Origin: Lycium barbarum
Taxonomy: Eukaryota; Streptophyta; Magnoliopsida; Solanales; Solanaceae
DNA length: 64,000 nucleotides
Direction of reading: 5' to 3'
Assembly: GCF_019175385.1 (NCBI RefSeq)
Contig: NC_083339.1
Coordinates: forward strand, 84,246,120 to 84,310,119
Shown: in pieces, positions 1-12,178 of the stretch
Numbering within the stretch: position 1 is the stretch's first letter
Layout: each line of letters begins with the position of its first letter
Translations under genes and position numbers: made by a program
The notes under the pieces: generated by a model
The model's input: the letters and a program-made list of their open reading frames with translations, nothing else
Database searches by the model: none
Told to the model about the DNA's origin: nothing

Positions 1-343
1 AACAACCCACACATACGTATCTACGAGACTCTACTAGAGTACTAGACATAAAGACGGGACAAGAGCCCGTCGTGCCCAAAATATAAACACAAAAGAATAT
101 AACCGTAAGTAGCACCTCCGGAATAATGGAGTGCTCTTGTTAATCTGTTGATAAGCTCCTACTGATCTGCACCGTCTCTCTGTCTACCTATGGGCATGAA
201 CACAGCGTCAAAAGAAAGGACGTCAGTACGAACATTGTACTGAGTATTCAAGGAATGAATAATAAAAGCATAATAACGAAACAATGAAATATGAGCTGGA
301 GATATAACCTACTAAACCTTTAAAGGAAAACACATGTATGCAT

Positions 344-346
<3 letters not shown>

Positions 347-409
<63 letters not shown>
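347..409. repeat. (AT)n microsatellite in M0 LTR
   Basis: An almost uninterrupted run of about 31 AT dinucleotides. A similar tract occurs in the M3 5' LTR at 61857-61905. Confidence 0.97.
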
Positions 410-411
<2 letters not shown>

Positions 412-1807
412 ATCATCGTCGACCCCCGTTCAGGTAACCATCATACGCCGCGCACTAGTGGTGTCATGTTCGGCCCTCCAGGCACGGTGTAATCATAAGC
501 ATCCCGCATTAGCGGTGACATCTACGGCCATCTAGGCTAGGTGGAATCGTATGCAGCCCGCCTTCGCGGTGACATGTCCGATGATCTAGGAACGGTTTAA
601 TCTCATCATCGTATACATCTGCTAAAACATACATAAGAACTTATGACAACTATAACTCTATCGGGGTGATGTAAGGTTGAGAACCCCCGATTCGATTGTG
701 GAGTAATCATATCCATCATAACTCACCTTGAATGAACTAGTATCATAAGGTGGGTCTAGCAACAATGAATGACATTAAAGAATCGTATAAGAGTCATTAG
801 CTTCATGGAATTATCATATCATAAGCATTAGGGTCTTTAGGCTTAGGCTCGTCATCACCATTATCATATTCATGACATATATCTTATCTTTACCTCATAA
901 GGAGCTCTTTATCAATGTAGACTCATAGTTCATGGACTATAAGAAAGTCATGGAGAGATAGGGGAATTCATGTCATAGGGATCATGCCTTAGAAAAGAAG
1001 GGACTAGCCTTACATACATTGTGTCTCTTCAACACTATCGTCTAATTGCGTGCCTCTCTAACTTGCGATCCTACCTTCAAAGGATTTCGTACTAAAATTA
1101 GATAATCGATAACATAAGTATGCTTGAACTAAAGCTAATGAAAATTGGGCAGCATCTCCTTAGTTTCTCTACAACTTTCTCCATATCATACAACAACTCC
1201 CAAACATTTATAAGAACATTCATAATGTCATAATCCACAATCTTCGTCAACCATACATTATTCAATTCTCCTACTCCCATTTCAAGGGAATCCATAACCA
1301 TGGTCATTATATAATATTGCATTCAACCTCCTATTATGTTTCTCCCAAGTTCTTAACATCATTTATTACAAGATTCTATTCATAATACATCAAGAGTCAT
1401 GATTCATGTCAACGACTATTTAAGAATACCATTATTTCCACATTTGAGCTCTATATTCTATTTTCTTCCATAATCCAAGTCTTTCAACCCCTCAATACTC
1501 TCAATAATAGGAAATAAGCATAAAACTCACCTTAAGCACTTGGGAACAACCATTGAGTCACTCTACTCCATTAGAATGAAATCCTCCACTTGCATGTGAA
1601 AGAAATTCTTACTCTCCACAAATCCTAATAGGCTTCCTAGCATATGAATCTCTTAAATCTTGGCTTTTGATCTTGATTTCATAGTATAGAGTGTTGTAGA
1701 AATAGAGGGAGAGGGTTCTATAGAGATATAGAGTCTGCTTTGGGGAGAAAGAATGAATTAAAATGTGGGAGCTTATATTTATAACCAGGGCTGGAAACTT
1801 CTAGATA

Positions 1808-1940
1808 CACGTGTCGACGGCTCGTCGACGTGTCGACGGTCCTTCGACATGCGCCGTCGATTCTCCTCCTGAGATGTCTGATTGCAGAACCTCATCGACG
1901 GTGCTAGGCAACGTCTCGTCAATGTGTCGACGGTTCGTTC
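1808..1940 (-). promoter_or_regulatory. GTCGAC palindrome cluster upstream of M0 TATA box
   Basis: Several copies of the palindrome GTCGAC and of CGTCGA/TCGACG lie within about 130 bp. On the minus strand they sit immediately upstream of the TATA-like sequence at about 1770-1785, the place expected for U3 enhancer repeats. The 5' LTR copy at about 62612-62700 keeps part of the cluster. The role is inferred from position. Confidence 0.45.
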
Positions 1941-2163
1941 CTTGGGCCGTTGATGCTGACTGGTTTCAACAATTTTTTGAACTGCTCCAATTCGATTCGT
2001 TTCACTTTTAATTCCCTCGTAATGTCAAGAATACATGCTTATACTCCTATACACATGCAAGGTAATATATCTCACGACCAAAGATCTAGTGCGGACTACC
2101 GTACTGAAGGTGTATACCACCAATATGCCAAAATCTCCTTGCAATAAAACGGGAGGCGTAACA

Positions 2164-5016
2164 TTCTTCCTCCCTTTAAAAACATTCGTCCTCGAATGTT
2201 AAGTTCTCGTGGATCCTACAGAAATACCGCTAGAGTTTCCCCTGTAATATGGCTCTACTACCTGTCACAACAGCCCATAATAACATTGCCTCCCAGGGCT
2301 ACAAAATAATAGCAAGAATTATGGTCACACATGACCAAAAGCATGAAAGAAAGCATACATACCTCACAATATTGATGTCCCATCTTAGATCTCTTCTGGG
2401 AGTTGGAATAAGTGCGGGTAGTTGGACTTCATATTTTCTTAAGCTTCCCAAGTCATTTCTTCTCAGTTATTATTTCTCCATAAGACTTTGACTGAAGCTA
2501 CATCTTTATTTCTGAGCTTCCGCACTTGCCTATCTAGTATAGCCATAGGTTCTTCTTTATAAGCCAACTTTTCTGTCAATTGAACATAATTTACCGGCAC
2601 GATCTTAGTAGGATCTCTGACACATTTTCGAAGCATTGAGACATGAAGAATCGGTGGACTGATTCAAGTTCTGGGGGTAAGTCCAATTCATAAGCTACTT
2701 GACTCACCTTGTAGACAATCCTGTAGGGTCCAATATATCGAGGACTCAACTAGCCTTTCTTACCAAATCTCATCACGCCTTTCATCGGTGATACCTTTAG
2801 GAATACCCAATCATCAACTTGAAATTCTAAATCTCGTCGATGGTTGTCCGCATAAGATTCCTGGCGACTTTAGGCTGTCAACAATCTATCTCCGATAACC
2901 TTGACCTTTTCCATCGCTTGTTGAATCAACTCAAGACTTATTAGTTATACCTCTTCTATTTCAAACCACCCACTTGGGGATCTACACTCCCTTCCATACA
3001 AAGCTTCATATGGGGCCATCTGAATACTAAAATGATACCTATTGTTGTATGCGAATTCAATGAGAGGTAAGTGGTCATCCCAACTACCACCAACATCTAG
3101 CACGCATGCCCGTAACATGTCCTCCAAGGTCTTAATAGTGCGCTCGGCCTGCCCATCAGTCTGCGGGTGAAATGCGATGCTAAGTCTCAATTGAGTACCC
3201 AATCTTTCTTGAAAAGACATCCAGAATTTGGCTATAAATTGTGCTCCTCTATCTATGATAATAGATAGAGAGACACCATGAAGTCTCACAATTTCCTTAA
3301 GATACAACCTTGCATAATCTTCTGGTGAATATGTGATTCTGTCTTGAAGAAATTGAGCTGATTTCGTGAGTCTGTCCGCATTCACCCATATGGAGTCATA
3401 CTTGCTGCGGGAATGGGGAAACCTTACAATAAAATCCATGTTAATCACTTCCCATTTCCAGGTCGGAATCTCCATAGCCTATCATAGTCCTCCTGGTTTT
3501 TGATGTTCGATTTTCACTTATTGGCAATTTGGACACTGAGCTACAAATTCTGCTATATCCTTCTTCAATCCATCCCACCAATACATTAGCTTAAGATCAT
3601 GATACATCTTTGTTGCTCCAGGATGAATAGAATACCGGGAATAATGAGCTTCTTCTAGAATTTGACGACGTAGCCCTACAACATTTGGGACACACAGCCT
3701 GTGTCGGTACCTAAGAACTCCATCTGTAGAAACTCCAAATGGTGACTTCTCTTTTTCATGAAATGTATCTCTATAATAGCTCAACTGAGGATCTTCATAT
3801 TGACGCTATCTCACCTTTATATTTGAGGAAGAAATAGTTGGGTTGTGAATACCAATTCCTATATTGCTTGAATCAATTAGGCGAACTCCAAGGCTGGCTA
3901 ATTGGTGAAGCTCACGGGTTAATTCTTTCTTCTCTGAAGGTATCTCACATAGACTTCCATTGATTTGTGGCTAAGTGCATCGGCCACTACATTCGCCTTT
4001 CCGGGGTGGTATAAAATACTCACATCATAATCTTTTAGGAGTTCTAACCATCGCCTCTGTTGTGGATCTAACTCCTTCTGCTTGAAGATATATTGGAGAC
4101 TTTTATGATCCGTATAAATATCAACATGAATAACCACAACCAATTCATGAGTTAGATAGTTCTTTTCATGCTTCAGCAACTGCCTTGAAGCATAGGCAAT
4201 GACTTTACCGTGCTGCATCAATACACATCCTAACCTAACACCAGAGGCATCACAATACACAACATAATTGTCTAGTCCTTCTGCGAGTGCCAGGACTGGG
4301 GCTGAAGTCAATCTGTTTTTCAACTCTTGGAAACTATGCTCACAGGCATCAGTCCATTGGAATTTTGCTGATTTCTGAGTTAGCTTTGTCAATGGTGCTA
4401 AAATAGAGGAAAACCCTTGCATGAACTTTTGGTAGTAAGCTGCCAATCCCAGGAAACTACGAATTTCTGTAGGCGTTGTGGGCCTTAGCCAAGTCTTCAC
4501 AGCCTTAATTTTCTGAGTGTCAACTCGAATGCCATCAACTGAAATAACATGCCCCAAAAAAGTCACAAAATTTAGCCAAAACTCGCATTTTGAAAATTTT
4601 GCATACAATTCTTGAGTCTGAAGAATTCCTAGGACAATACGCAAATGGCCTGCATGCTCAGATTCCGTCCGAGAGTATACAAGAATATTGTCGATGAACA
4701 CGAATACAAACAGATCTAAAAGAGGTCTGAATACATTATTCATCAAATTTATAAACACCGCCGGAGCATTAGTCAACCCAAATGACATTGCCTGAAATTC
4801 ATAATGGCCATATCTCGTTCGGAAAGTTGTTTTGGGAATATCTTCTTCTCTAACTCTGACTTGATGATAACTTGACCTCAGATCTATTTTGGAAAACCCT
4901 TGGCACCCTTCAACTGGTCAAACAAATCATCAGTTCTTGGTAGTGGATATTTATTCTTTATCGTCACTTTGTTCAGCTGCCTATAATCAAAGCACATCCG
5001 TAGGCAACCATCTTTC
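2164..5016 (-). pseudogene. M0 pol remnant: partial RT, RNase H, integrase, chromodomain
   Basis: Minus-strand Ty3/gypsy pol in pieces. An RT C-terminal part and RNase H lie at 4788-3919 (289 residues). The integrase zinc-binding region is at 3784-3518 and the catalytic core at 3475-2945. GPY/F and chromodomain-like remains follow at about 2940-2330. The RT active-site motif reads FIDN instead of FIDD. RNase H lacks about 15 residues compared with P1, between the THDLE-like segment and VDIYTDHKS. Integrase keeps the D, D and E motifs (ADRLTKSA, IIDRGAQF, GQAERTIKT). The N-terminal half of pol and all of gag are absent because M1 inserted at 5017 and a later deletion removed the rest. At 2164-2200 are the polypurine tract and its hairpin. 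Several frameshifts and stops make it non-functional. Confidence 0.93.
2182..2199 (-). other. PPT-adjacent hairpin, M0
   Basis: ACATTCG and CGAATGT form a perfect 7-bp stem with loop TCCT, directly beside the polypurine tract. The same structure recurs in M1, M2, M3, P1 and T. Confidence 0.75.
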
Positions 5017-6014
5017 TGTCACACCCTAATTCTGATACGGCATGATGAGCACCTGACCCTAACTTAGAGCCGAGCGAACCCGCTAGTTCTCATTATACTC
5101 ATAGTCTTAGTGGACTTTTAATCGTGAAATAATGTGCAAAATGAAGGCCTTTCAAAACATTCTTTTCATCTTTCTTAACTCAAGTAAAAAGCTGTAATAG
5201 TATGAATTCGTAAAGAAATGCATAATGCTACATCGGCTTGCATAGCTGCTTACAAGGATAATGTACTGTATACATGACTCTATCTGCAAAAGTCTCTAAC
5301 ATAAGATATGATATCAAAACCTAAGTTGGGACAGGACCCCAACATACCCATAATGTGCGTGACTCAGCTCATGAGAACATACTCCGACGCGGTATCACTC
5401 CGAACCGAATGGAGTCTACCAATCCAGCTAACAGCCTGGAACATCGTATAGTCAAACTCCTGGACATCTTTCCTGAAAAGAAATATGGGGCTGTGTGGCA
5501 TGAAACCCAGCACCCCCTGGCAAAGGGACATCAGTACGAATAATGTACTGAGTATGTAAATCATAATCAATAGCATAATGAAAGCATATAAAATAACATA
5601 GTATGGACGAGTTATGAAATGAGAGAGAGTTAGGTATACCTCTAGCGATGCTCGTTATACTTACTTATCCTCTTTCTACTAGGAAAACTTCCTTTTCATA
5701 CATTTGAATACATAGTAGTATCATACCCGACCATCTAAGTTTGGTGTCTTACGTACCCAGCCATAATAAAGCTTGGTGTTATATGTACCTGGCCCTACCA
5801 AGGCTCAGTGGTATTTGTACCTGGCCCTACTAAGGCTCAGTGTTATACGTACCCAACTGCAGTTGTGTGTGCGCAATAGATATCATACCTGGCCATATAG
5901 GCTCGGTGTCATAAAATAGAATTCATACTTTCATAACATACATATGTATCCGAGAGAAACATTTCAGCACTATCGGGGTGACACAATGTCTATAAACTCC
6001 CGATTTCTATTATT

Positions 6015-6334
6015 GAATGACCATCATCTTTATCGTCATCACTATTATCATCGTCATCATTATCATCATCACCATTATCGTCGTCATCATTATTGTTATC
6101 ACTATTATCGTCGTCATCATTATCATTATCACTATTAACCTCGTCATCATTATCATTATCACTATTAACCTCGTCATCATTATCATCATCACTATTATGT
6201 TATCGTCATCATTATCGTTATCACTATTATCGTCGTCATCATTATCATTATCAGTATTATCGTCATCATCATTATCATCATCACTATTATCGTCATCATC
6301 ATTATCATCATCACTATTATTGTCGTCGTGCTGG
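6015..6334. repeat. 30-bp TCATCATTATC-type minisatellite, M1 3' LTR
   Basis: About ten copies of a 30-bp unit built on TCATCATTATCA and ACTATTA, variously ending in TCGTCG or ACCTCG. The same array is in the 5' LTR at about 52195-52495, so it predates the insertion of M1. It creates spurious low-complexity Ile/Met, His/Tyr or Ser/Leu reading frames that should not be called genes. Confidence 0.95.
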
Positions 6335-7238
6335 TAACATATCTTTTTCCTTTATCTCATATGAAGCCCTTTATGAACATAGACTCATAATTTTTTGGAA
6401 TGTAAGAAAGTTATAGAAAAATAGGAAGATTTATGCCATCGGAGTCATGCCTTAGAATGAAAGGGCTAGCCTTACATACCTTTTCGTTTAGCTATTCTAT
6501 CGCTTGATCGTTCCCCTTCAATGCTCAAGTCTCTACCTTCAAGAGAGTTCGGATTAACATTAGCTAATCGATCACATGAACATGCTCAACTAAAGCTAGA
6601 GAGAATTGGGCAGCATTTCATTTGTTTATATGACTTTCCTCACATCATATATCAACTCCCAATCATCTATAATAACATTCAGAATATCATAACCAACAAT
6701 CTTCGTTTACTCTACATTATCCACATTTCACAATTTCACTCCAATTCCTCCATAATAATGGTCATAGTTCACTATTACATTTACTCACATTTAATGCTTA
6801 TCCCATGTCCTTAATATAATTTATAACATAATCATAATCATAACATATCAAGAATCATGACTTATCCCAAGCTACTACTCAAAATCTAATTATTCTCATC
6901 TTTGTAACCCATTTTCTATCTCTTTTCATAATCTAAGTCTTTGAACCTCTCAATATCTTAAACAACATGGAATGATCATAAAACTTACCTTAGATAGTTT
7001 AGAAATGAGCTTTGAGTGGAAATCCTTAACTTGATCCAAAACCCTAGTTCACTTCCAATGGAGTTTCTTACACTTGGTTTTCTTTGTTTGATGAAGTTGA
7101 TCATAAATTTCTCTTGGATTCTTGTGGGAGAAGAGTGGAGAACTTTCTAGAGAGTTCTTGAAGTGTTGGGTGAAAAATGAAATAAATGGAATGAGGTTTA
7201 AGTCCTTATATAATTTTAAAGCTGTCCCGACTCAGTTC

Positions 7239-7383
7239 TACGGACCAACATACGGTCTGTATCTTTTATACTGGTCGTATGTCTGGATGTAGATTTGTTC
7301 CAGTGGAGGTACCATTCTGGGCAAAACATACGGCCTAACATAAGGCCAGTATGTTCTATACGGCCAGTATGTTGGGCCGTATA
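7239..7383 (-). promoter_or_regulatory. TACGG inverted-repeat cluster in M1 U3
   Basis: Repeated TACGGNC, GGCCGTA and related half-sites in both orientations lie immediately upstream (minus strand) of the TATA-like box at 7206-7214. Comparable clusters occupy the same place in M2 and M3. The enhancer role is inferred from position and recurrence. Confidence 0.45.
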
Positions 7384-7742
7384 ATGCCCAATTTTTCCGA
7401 ACTCTTTCTCGTCGACTCGTTCGATCTACAATCCTTATGGAACCTTCTTAACACTTGTTTAACACCTCATTATCAATCTAAGGGACATTATAACCCTTCT
7501 CCAAGACATCATTAAGTCATCATTAATTTGATACTCGTAAATCTTATCCGTCACATAACGTATACCTTACTTTTCGTGGAACCCCTCTTCTCTTACCTCA
7601 ATGTCTTTGAAATCTCAATTAGGATTATCAAATGCTATTTCTTACTTATTGAAACATCGTATACTTCGTGCTATTCATTAGTTTATCCACTGTGCATCAA
7701 CGAAATTTTTTTCGAGGTGTAACATTCTTCCCCCCTTTAAAA

Positions 7743-7760
7743 ACATTCGTCCTCGAATGT
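7743..7760 (-). other. PPT-adjacent hairpin, M1
   Basis: ACATTCG-TCCT-CGAATGT, identical in stem and loop to the M0 and M3 copies, next to the polypurine tract. Confidence 0.75.
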
Positions 7761-10679
7761 CAAGCTATCGGGGATTCTACGAATATTTCGCCAGAGTTTC
7801 CCCTATAATATAACCCTACCATCCTGTCACAATGGTCTAAAATACACTGCCACTCAGGGCTACAACATCACAACCCACAGTATGGCCATACACAACCAAA
7901 GAATTAAAAGTAAAGTATTGCATTGCATATCTGGGGCAACAAAGTTTCATCTTGAACCTCTTTTGGGAGCCATCATTTTAGTCCTCTAGCACGCACTATC
8001 TAATCAGTGCTTTTTCTTGCTCAGATACCCGCTCAATTCTTGTTCATTTATTCACTAGCTATTAGACTCCTTTCCGCATAACTCTCACTTTTCGTTTTAG
8101 AATCTACATCTATCACATCTTAAGATTCATCGTTTCAATCTATATACTGGTATTTTCCTCACTCGCTTCCCCCCTTTAAGGGTCTTACTTCTACCATTAT
8201 ATAATCCGTTTCCTCACTTTCAATCTTGAATTCATATATCCTTTTTCGTCAATTCCCTCGTTATACCGCCTCATATTCATGTCATTTCCCATACTTTATA
8301 GCCACGGTAATTCATGTGTGAAATATTAACATACTCATCTCACAGTTTTTGTAATCAAGTAATACAACCGACATCGCAATCCGAACAAGGATGTGTTTTG
8401 CTTAGCTCAACCGTTAGTTATGAGTCAATGTCTACGTCTGCTCCAAGTAATAACTTCTGTCCCATAGGGATACTCGAAGTAGTAGTATATCTAGCTATCC
8501 ATACCATCTATGTAATGTCACTTATCCCATTCTTCAATACTTAGAGTTCACTTATAGCGTCATCCTTCTCTTAAACCTGCCATCTTCGTTTTGAAGGATC
8601 TATGTCTCAGGAGGAACTAATACCTTATGCCTCATACTGTTCTACCCTCGTGTTGTACTCGACATTGATTTCAAAACAAATCATGATCATATCGTATTTG
8701 TCGTTGATGATCTCCTGGCTTTATCACTTTATCGTAATACGGTAAACTCTTAACTCATGGTCACCCTTTTTTTTCCAACTTATTCACTTATATATACTTT
8801 ACTCGTTCTGTCTTGGTATAGAATATTCGTAGGAGATGTATTTTCCTTTTCTCATAATACGACTACTTCTTAATCACGCATAATTCACATATTTCCTTTT
8901 CTTTCTATACCCATACTTATTCCTTTACATTCTTTCCTCCTCAATTTATCTTATTACCTCCCATTCAATAATCAATCCTTTATTCCTCACACAATGAACC
9001 CTATTCTTAACTCAACACCACTTTGTCCTTTAGAATATGTTACTTCGATACAATCAATTCTTCGCTCCCATAACTTATTATGTTCATTCTAATCATCCCC
9101 TCTCATCCTTATTATGATGATCCTCTCCCTAACAATCGTTCTATTTCATTATTCAGCTTCTCATAGTCTTGGTCTTTTACATCCAGCCAAAGATATCACT
9201 TTTGCTCTCGATTACACAAATCACGAACTGCTACTACTTTACCATAACACTTTTCTCTGATTTCTTTTTCAAGTTGACCTTCTCCTTTTTGTCATTACGA
9301 CCTCTCTATAATGGATTCTTCCTTTAACAGGGTCTTATAAGCTTTCTTATCTACTTCCCCATGGCTCGCTAATTGATTTCACACTTGCATTCTTTCGTTA
9401 TTCTTATAGAACATGTCGCATCTTCAGTCGTTTCTTCGCTATACTTTAGTTACTTTGTATCACAGTTCTTGCTATGTCCTCATTATATCCTGATCATAAC
9501 CATCTCTATAGAGTGCCACTTCTTAATCTCGTTCGCAAGCCTACGTATAAAATGGAATAAACCTCGTGGAGTAGGCGTACTTAACCTGCTATTCTTTCTA
9601 ATCAGCTCTATTATACTCACCTCATAAGTTGTCTTATCCAGGTATCCACATTCGTTATAACCCTTCGTACTTCATATCCCTGTCTTAATCATGTTGTTAC
9701 TCTATTTTGCTAATAAACTTATGGTATCTTACTTGTGCTTATCCATCCAATTAATACTCCCGTATAACACTCTATTGGTGTTACCTTTTCTCTTTCTATG
9801 TCATGTTTTAGTACTACCAGTCTCCCTAATTTACACTAGTATATCTCTATACTACATCAATGTTGATCTTATAATTACCGTTACTATCAATTCAACAACA
9901 TTTAACTCATCTCTTGTAGTTGTCCACGATACTCCTAACTTAATCCCATCCTTCCACTTCTTTTTACCCAACACCTTTTTCCCGTTAGGACATATTACAA
10001 GCTTACATCCTATCTCCTTTAAATTCTAGGAAAATTTCTGCAGAGTTTCCTCTATATTTCTTACTATCCAAAACCTACATGCAACAAATACCAACAACGC
10101 CTCACAAGGCTAGTATGTGTGTGCACAACATATCTCAGCCACACAGGGCTCCCAATTTCAAGTAAAATACAAGGATGTCGAAACTTACCTCATATATCAC
10201 ACCTCGAGATGTACTTGATCCTTTAGTGATCTACCATATTATGCCTTTCTATTTACTTTCCCTTCCATCCTTCAGCTTTGCATTTCAATCATACCTCAAT
10301 ATTCTTACCTTACCCAACAAATATCCTTTCGTGTCGTGGCTTACCTTTGTACTGAGTCATTCAATTTGTTTAGTTCACAACTTTTAATTGAACTTATTAT
10401 CAAAAGATGCATTTAATCAATTCCTCTGTTGTACGAGCACTGATTTACCTCTATGACAATCAATTCATTATCATATAAACATATATTTTGATAACATAGC
10501 CTCAACGAAGTGACTTACCTCTGTAACTTTCAGTATCATCCATCAATTCCTTCTATCGATACTGTTCTTCTGCTGAAATCAAGGATTAGTATAAGGAACC
10601 TCATTTCCTATGACTTGGCTCTATCGCACGATCTTAGATATGAAATAAGAGTAACCATCCAAAATGCCCTGTAGCCTCC

Positions 10680-10714
10680 TATTTATAGATGTGGCGTGCA
10701 ACACACCATTAACA
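10680..10714 (-). other. Leader hairpin, M1 (loop hexamer GCACGC)
   Basis: On the minus strand a TGTG/CACA stem closes the 8-base loop TTGCACGC, with a weakened outer stem. The hexamer is not self-complementary. It differs from the M2 hexamer GCGCGC by one CpG-type transition. Confidence 0.6.
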
Positions 10715-10757
10715 AGACTCTACTAGAAAAAACTTTGCAGACAACCTCGAGGACGAA

Positions 10758-10771
10758 CTGCTCTGATACCA
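10758..10771 (-). other. M1 primer-binding site
   Basis: Read on the minus strand this is TGGTATCAGAGCAG, matching the usual initiator-methionine tRNA priming site of plant LTR elements. P1 inserted directly beside it and duplicated ACTTT (10771-10775 and 21747-21751), so the site is now 11 kb from its LTR. Confidence 0.88.
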
Positions 10772-11100
10772 CTTTTGTTATATCCCGTAATTTCGCATAA
10801 TTGGAAAGTCTTGGAAATAATTAGAACTTGTATGTTATAAGGCAATATTTTGATTTTTGTTAATATGCCTAGGTTGTTTATGAAAAATGTTGGTGTGAAA
10901 TATGGAGGATGTCCAAGGGCAAAATTGGGATTTCGGGAATTAGTTTCGGGAATTACAAAACGAGACTTTAACGAATTGGGCCAAGAAAAATTTGAACAAA
11001 AAAAAAATTGAGGCCCAAGTCTTTGGGGTGGCCGGCCAAGAGGCCAAGGCCCAACCCATTTTTAATGGTCATGTGATATACATGTGACCACCCATTTGGA

Positions 11101-11108
11101 TATATATC
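11101..11108 (+). promoter_or_regulatory. Candidate TATA box of P1 5' LTR with paired CATGTG motifs
   Basis: TATATATC lies 15-31 bp downstream of two CATGTG E-box-type motifs. The 3' LTR carries the same arrangement near 19130-19170. The start site is not mapped. Confidence 0.55.
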
Positions 11109-12126
11109 AAGCCTTCACTTTAGACTTATCAAAAACAAAAAAATCAACAACTCCACTTTGAGCTTATAAGCCCCATTCGGCCGAACCCCCCATTTTCCAA
11201 GGAAAAAAATTTTTAATTCTCTAGCCTTTGTCTTGGTTCCAAAAATATTGTTCTTCCCATATTTGTGGTGCACTCAAGGCGCTCTTCAACGGGATACAAT
11301 TAGTTTGGCGGAAGAATCACGTTTGTGGCAAGTCGGATTTTCAAGAAAAAGGTAAGACTTTTTCCCCTTAAATGTTATGGAATTTGTATGAATATGATAA
11401 GGATTGAGAATAGACAAGCACCTCATAGTTTTGATGTATCTATGAAACCGTGGTTGTGTGTGTGTGTGGTGTTGTGGCCGTGAGCTATAAGGAGTAGAAG
11501 GCAAAGGTGAATTTGATTTGTTTAGTTGATTAGTTGTGCCGTTGTGGCATTTATAACGTAAACGAATGTTTAACGAAGTGAATTGGTATTGAAAATGGTG
11601 GCGGATTATTATGGGAATGTATATGACTTTTGTATATTCGTGTATATCCTTGTATAATTATGATATTAAGACTTTAAATGTGAATTATGGTTGTTGTTAA
11701 CTAATTTGGAATGAAACAATCCGAGTTAGTAGGTTCGTCATAATTGTTGACATTTCGGATGAAATATGGAAAGTGACGAACTCCTAGAACTTATGTATAT
11801 TGTTTGGACCATAATTGGAATGTGTTTGAATAACCTTGAATGGGTGAATGAATACAATAATGTGGGCATTAGTTTGGTATTGTGAAGTTTGAATGAAAGT
11901 TGTCAACTTATATAGTAAGGAAGAATATTGAAGTTAAGGTGATTTAGCTATGATTTATGATGTTTGTGATGTTTGGGTTGTTGTGTTGATGTATATTGAA
12001 CCGAGCTAAGTCTCGGGGGTGTTACATATATAGGGGAAGTGCTGCCGAAATTTCGGTAGACAAATATGGGGTTAAATGTAATCTTAAGCTTTGAAATCTC
12101 TAATTGGTAACCTTGACCATTTGCAG

Positions 12127-12178
12127 ATTCTGGACGAAACAGGATCTGAGTTTGGGGTGAGCATAAGACGCTTATAAG
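12127..12178 (+). other. Candidate 52-nt internal leader exon in P1 LTR
   Basis: Bounded by an acceptor-like TTTGCAG (ending 12126) and a donor-like AAG|GTATGTA. T LTRs have a homologous 47-nt segment with the same two borders (24138-24184 in LTR1, 32767-32813 in LTR3), sharing GAGTTTGG and GCATAA. Splicing is inferred, not seen. Confidence 0.4.

Larger units (their letters stand above)
1..2163 (-). mobile_element. M0 3' LTR (left end outside window)
   Basis: This is a long terminal repeat read on the minus strand. Its element-proximal boundary is the TGTTACGCC terminus at 2163, directly next to a polypurine tract. Positions 1432-2163 are repeated at 62221-62917, which identifies the two LTRs of one element. 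On the minus strand a TATA-like box lies near 1770-1785 and a splice-donor-like AAG|GTGAGTTTTATG has its exon end at 1531. The TCAGTAC-N7-GTACTGA stem-loop is at 223-243. A cluster of GTCGAC-containing repeats sits at about 1808-1940, just upstream of the TATA box. No protein is encoded. The left end and its target duplication lie outside the window. Confidence 0.85.
5017..7723 (-). mobile_element. M1 3' LTR
   Basis: A complete 2.7-kb LTR on the minus strand with TG...CA termini (TGTTACACC at 7723, GGTGTGACA at 5017). It interrupts the RT of M0. Its first 635 bp recur at 21751-22377 and the next part, to about 6320, recurs at 51833-52495. This shows that M1's 5' LTR was later cut by M2 and M3. 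Minus-strand signals are a TATATAAGG-like box near 7206-7214, splice-donor-like AAG|GTAAGTTTTATG (exon end 6989), a second donor-like AAAG|GTATGTAAGG (exon end 6480), the TCAGTAC stem-loop at 5531-5551, and roughly 33-bp repeats containing CCTGGCCCTACYAAGGCTCA at about 5730-5910. It has no coding capacity. Confidence 0.93.
7724..10770 (-). mobile_element. M1 internal region: non-coding, LARD-like
   Basis: This 3.0-kb interior lies between the polypurine tract (7724-7740) and the primer-binding site (10758-10771) of M1. I see no gag, protease, RT, RNase H or integrase motif on either strand. The plus strand is pyrimidine-rich and only short chance reading frames occur. The two ends resemble those of coding elements. 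The PPT side carries the conserved hairpin (7743-7760) and a 3' untranslated block also seen in M0, M2 and M3 (TTTCCCCT and TAATAT near 7797-7810). The PBS side carries the conserved leader hairpin (10680-10714). The layout fits a non-autonomous large retrotransposon derivative that uses the proteins of relatives. Confidence 0.8.

Noticed and set aside
6010..6416. Low-complexity frames (Ile/Met, His/Tyr, Ser/Leu) on both strands, also at 52182-52582
   Set aside because: They are translations of the 30-bp minisatellite in the M1 LTR.
9373..10029. Hydrophobic reading frames (84 and 112 residues) in the M1 interior suggesting membrane proteins
   Set aside because: The plus strand is pyrimidine-rich, which yields Leu/Ser/Phe-rich chance frames. 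There is no conserved motif and the strand is antisense to the element.
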